Source: Rhodosalinus halophilus (lineage in GTDB: Bacteria > Pseudomonadota > Alphaproteobacteria > Rhodobacterales > Rhodobacteraceae). Taken from it: 64,000 bases of DNA. How positions within the stretch are numbered: the first letter of the stretch is position 1; each line of letters opens with the position of its first letter. Under the pieces are notes generated by a model. That model saw only the letters and a list, made by a program, of their open reading frames with translations. It was not told where the DNA came from and did no database searches. Positions 61,550 to 64,000 of the stretch are shown piece after piece. The translations under genes were made by a program, and so were the position numbers. The stretch spans positions 1-64,000 of the forward strand of contig NZ_QNTQ01000005.1 of assembly GCF_003298775.1 (NCBI RefSeq), in the 5' to 3' direction.

Positions 61550-64000
61550 TCACGCCACGAGCTTCTCGGCGCGTTTGAGATCCACGCTCACGAGCTGGCT
61601 CACCCCCTGCTCCACCATGGTCACGCCGAAGAGCCGGTCCATCCGCGACATCGTCACCGCATGGTGCGTGATGATGAGGAAGCGCGTGTCCGCGCGCCGC
61701 CGCATCTCGTCCAGAAGGTCGCAGAAACGGGTGACGTTCGCGTCGTCGAGCGGCGCGTCCACCTCGTCGAGCACGCAGATCGGCGCGGGGTTGGCCAGGA
61801 AGACGGCGAAGATCAGCGCGAGCGCCGTCAGCGTCTGCTCGCCGCCCGAGAGCAGCGAGAGGGTCGAGAGCTTCTTGCCCGGCGGCTGGCACATGATCTC
61901 GAGGCCCGCTTCCAGCGGGTCGTCGGATTCGACCATGACGAGCTTCGCCTCGCCGCCGTTGAAGAGATGGGTGAAGAGCATCGAGAAATTCGCGTTCACC
62001 TGCTCGAAGGCGGTGAGCAGCCGCTCGCGCCCCTCCCGGTTGAGCGCGGCGATGCCGGCGCGGAGCTTCTTCACCGCCTCCTCGAGGTCGGCCTTCTCCT
62101 GCGCCAGCGTGTCGTGCTCCTCCTGCACGGCGCGCGCATCCTCTTCGGCGCGCAGGTTCACTGCGCCCAGCGCGTCGCGCTGGCGCTTGATTCGGGCGAC
62201 CTGCGCCTCGAGCGTCTCGGCGTCCGGCAGGGCCTCCGGCTCAACGCCCAGCCGCTCCAGCAGACCCGCCGTCCCCGTCTCGTAGGCCTCGGAAATGCGC
62301 GCCTCGGCCTCTTCGGCGGCCTCCGTCGCGGCCTCGGCGCGCGCCGAGGCCGCCGCCTCGGCGGCGCGCGCGTCGGCTGCCGCGCGCTCGGCCTCCCGCT
62401 CCGCGGTGCCGGCGGCGCGGCTCTCCGCCTCGCCCGCGGCGAGGGCGTCCGCAGCGGCCGTGCGGCGCGCCTCGGCATCGCGCAGCGAGCGCGCGAGATC
62501 CTCCCGCCGCGCCGCGACCTGCGCCGGCACCTCCCGTGCGGTCTCGAGCTCGGCCTCCGCGGCCTGCAGGCGCTCCGAAAGCTCGGCGGCCCGCTCGTTC
62601 GCCGTCGCGAGCCGCCGCTGCCAGCCGTCGAGTTCGCGGGCCACCGTCTTGGCACGCGCCGCGCGCGCCTCGCCCTCTCGGCGCAGCGTGTCGTGGGCGC
62701 CGCGACGGGTCATCATCTCGGCGCGCGCGGCCTCGACCGCCTTGCGCAACGTCTCGAGCTCGGCCCGGCCCTTCGCCGGATCGTCCAGCGCGGCCAGCGC
62801 CGCTTCGGCCTCCTGCAGGCGGGCACGGGCCGCCTCGGCCTCCTCCTCGTGGCGTGCGGCCGCGAGGCGCAGGCTCTCCAGCCGTCCGGCGGCGAGGTTG
62901 CGCTCCGCCTCGGCCTTGCTGAGGGCGCGGGCCGCCTCGGCCGAGCGGGCGTCGGCCTTGCGCCGCGCCTCGCGCGCCTGCGCGTCGGCCTCGGTGAGCT
63001 CCCGAAGCCTCGCCGCCAGCGACTGATGCGCGTCGCGCGCGCCGTCGAGCCGCGCCGTGGCGCGCGCCATCTCCTGTTTGAGCGCCTCGAGCCGGTTGAG
63101 CTGTTCGAGGCGCAGCGCGGCCGCCGTGGGCGCATCGCCCGACCAGGCCGTGAACCCGTCCCAGCGCCACAGGTCGCCCGCGAGGCTGACGAGCCGCTGG
63201 CCGGGTTTCAGCAGCGGCTGCAGGCGCGCGCCCTCTTGTGCGTCGACAAGGCCGATCTGGCCCATCCGGCGCACCAGAACTTCCGGCACCGACACATGCC
63301 TGTCGAGCGGCGTCACACCTTCGGGGAGCGGCTGCTCCTGGTCGTAGGGCGGCAGGGGCAACCAGCCGGAGGCCCCTTGAGGATCGACCTCTGGCGCGCG
63401 CAGATCGTCGGCCAGCGCGGCGCCCAGCGCCTTCTCGAAGCCCTGCTCGACCTGCAGGCGGTCGATGACCGCACCGCCCTCGGCGGTGTCGCGTGACACC
63501 ACCCGCGCGAGCGCGGCATGTTCCGCTTCGAGCGCGCTGAGCTCGCCCTCGGCGGCCGAACGCTCGGCGCGTGCCTCGGCCTCGCGGGCCTGGGCTGTGC
63601 CCCGCGCCTCGTCGGCCATGGCCAGCGTCCGTTCGGCCTCCGCCGCGGTGGTTTCGGCCTGCGCGGCCGCCTCCCGGGCCGTGGCCAGATCGTCCTCTGC
63701 GGTCTCGAGCCGCGCGCGGTGGCCTTCAGCCTCGTCACGCGCGCGTGCAGCCTCCGCCTCGTTCCGCGCCAGCGTCTTGCGGCAATCCTCCACCAGTCGC
63801 TCGGCCGCATGGTGGCGGGCTGCGAGCCGAGCGACGGCGTCGTTGGCCGCGTCGAGTTCCTCTTCCTTGTCGGCCAGCGCCCTGGCGGCCTCTTCCGCCG
63901 CCGCTTCCGCCGCGGCGAGGCGCTCCTCGTGGCCCTCCCCGGCAGCAGCCAGTTCGTCGGCCTCGATCTCCAGCGCGCGGATCGTCTCGCCCGCATCGCC
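61550..64000 (-). CDS. smc: Chromosome segregation protein SMC (C-terminal part)
   Basis: 816 residues of the condensin ATPase are visible; the N-terminal Walker A half lies beyond the window. From the left of the protein there is a long Ala/Glu/Arg coiled coil and the hinge (around GWLPLPPYDQEQPLPEGVTP and PGQRLVSLAGDLWRWDG). A second coiled coil follows, then the C-terminal ATPase lobe with signature LSLLSGGEQTLTALAL, Walker B PICVLDEVDAPLDDAN and the IITHHAVTMSRMDRLFG end. The frame is open to the edge. The coils are unusually rich in Ala and Arg, in keeping with the genome GC. Confidence 0.96.
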   Translation of the reverse strand, partial: GDAGETIRALEIEADELAAAGEGHEERLAAAEAAAEEAARALADKEEELDAANDAVARLAARHHAAERLVEDCRKTLARNEAEAARARDEAEGHRARLETAEDDLATAREAAAQAETTAAEAERTLAMADEARGTAQAREAEARAERSAAEGELSALEAEHAALARVVSRDTAEGGAVIDRLQVEQGFEKALGAALADDLRAPEVDPQGASGWLPLPPYDQEQPLPEGVTPLDRHVSVPEVLVRRMGQIGLVDAQEGARLQPLLKPGQRLVSLAGDLWRWDGFTAWSGDAPTAAALRLEQLNRLEALKQEMARATARLDGARDAHQSLAARLRELTEADAQAREARRKADARSAEAARALSKAEAERNLAAGRLESLRLAAARHEEEAEAARARLQEAEAALAALDDPAKGRAELETLRKAVEAARAEMMTRRGAHDTLRREGEARAARAKTVARELDGWQRRLATANERAAELSERLQAAEAELETAREVPAQVAARREDLARSLRDAEARRTAAADALAAGEAESRAAGTAEREAERAAADARAAEAAASARAEAATEAAEEAEARISEAYETGTAGLLERLGVEPEALPDAETLEAQVARIKRQRDALGAVNLRAEEDARAVQEEHDTLAQEKADLEEAVKKLRAGIAALNREGRERLLTAFEQVNANFSMLFTHLFNGGEAKLVMVESDDPLEAGLEIMCQPPGKKLSTLSLLSGGEQTLTALALIFAVFLANPAPICVLDEVDAPLDDANVTRFCDLLDEMRRRADTRFLIITHHAVTMSRMDRLFGVTMVEQGVSQLVSVDLKRAEKLVA

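Noticed and set aside
57864-62285. Very long plus-strand open frame (1473 codons) across hemE, hemC, the FAD oxidase and smc
   Set aside because: It crosses four well-supported genes on both strands, has compositional bias only and no recognisable motif.

Overview
This 64 kb window reads as chromosomal DNA of a high-GC alphaproteobacterium of the Rhodobacterales (Roseobacter/Paracoccaceae type). The evidence is the strong G/C third-position bias, the hisC-tyrC pair, the ureDAJBCEFG-type urease operon, PHB genes, DUF465/DUF2007/DUF2147 small proteins and a GC-rich palindromic repeat ending in GAGGATATTT. There are no tRNA or rRNA genes, no insertion sequences, no prophage and no CRISPR array. 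It looks like stable core genome plus catabolic and transport islands.

Layout. 1-3 kb: RND efflux pump (permease cut by the window start, plus its adaptor) with a long inverted repeat upstream. 3.1-3.9 kb: bacterioferritin and its ferredoxin. 4.2-9.3 kb: a glucosylglycerate compatible-solute locus (phosphatase, synthase and, convergent to them, a GH13_18 phosphorylase), interleaved with small periplasmic proteins and a cytochrome c. 9.5-13.5 kb: a four-gene module of circularly permuted ATP-grasp, alpha-E, transglutaminase-like protein and Anbu proteasome-like peptidase. 13.5-14.2 kb: two unrecognised small genes behind a clear operator-like promoter. 14.3-21.6 kb: TAXI-type TRAP transporter, aspartate dehydrogenase, copper ATPase with a CueR-type promoter, and a stand-alone Lrp ligand-binding domain. 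21.7-24.8 kb: hisB, hisH and hisA, with two antisense DUF2147 genes.

25.1-42.2 kb is a purine-to-ammonia region: urate hydroxylase PuuD, a full urease operon on the minus strand interrupted by foreign-looking genes, a divergent NMT1-type ABC importer whose three genes all start with GTG or TTG, and xdhABC. Xanthine is oxidised to urate by XDH, urate to 5-hydroxyisourate by PuuD, and urea released further down the pathway is split by urease. The ureide-cleaving enzymes are not in the window.

42.2-64 kb is largely housekeeping: extensin-like peptidase, tyrC, hisC, rpsD, a degenerate EAL protein, the PHB genes phaA and phaB, TrmN6-like methyltransferase, polyprenyl diphosphate synthase, tamA-tamB, divergent hemE/hemC, an FAD-linked oxidase, and the C-terminal 816 residues of SMC.

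The most unusual signal is a ~70-bp structured repeat present five times. Three copies lie just behind stop codons. Two copies lie in frame inside the neighbouring genes xdhA and xdhB, where they encode extra linker peptides, which recalls the protein-coding palindromic elements of Rickettsia.
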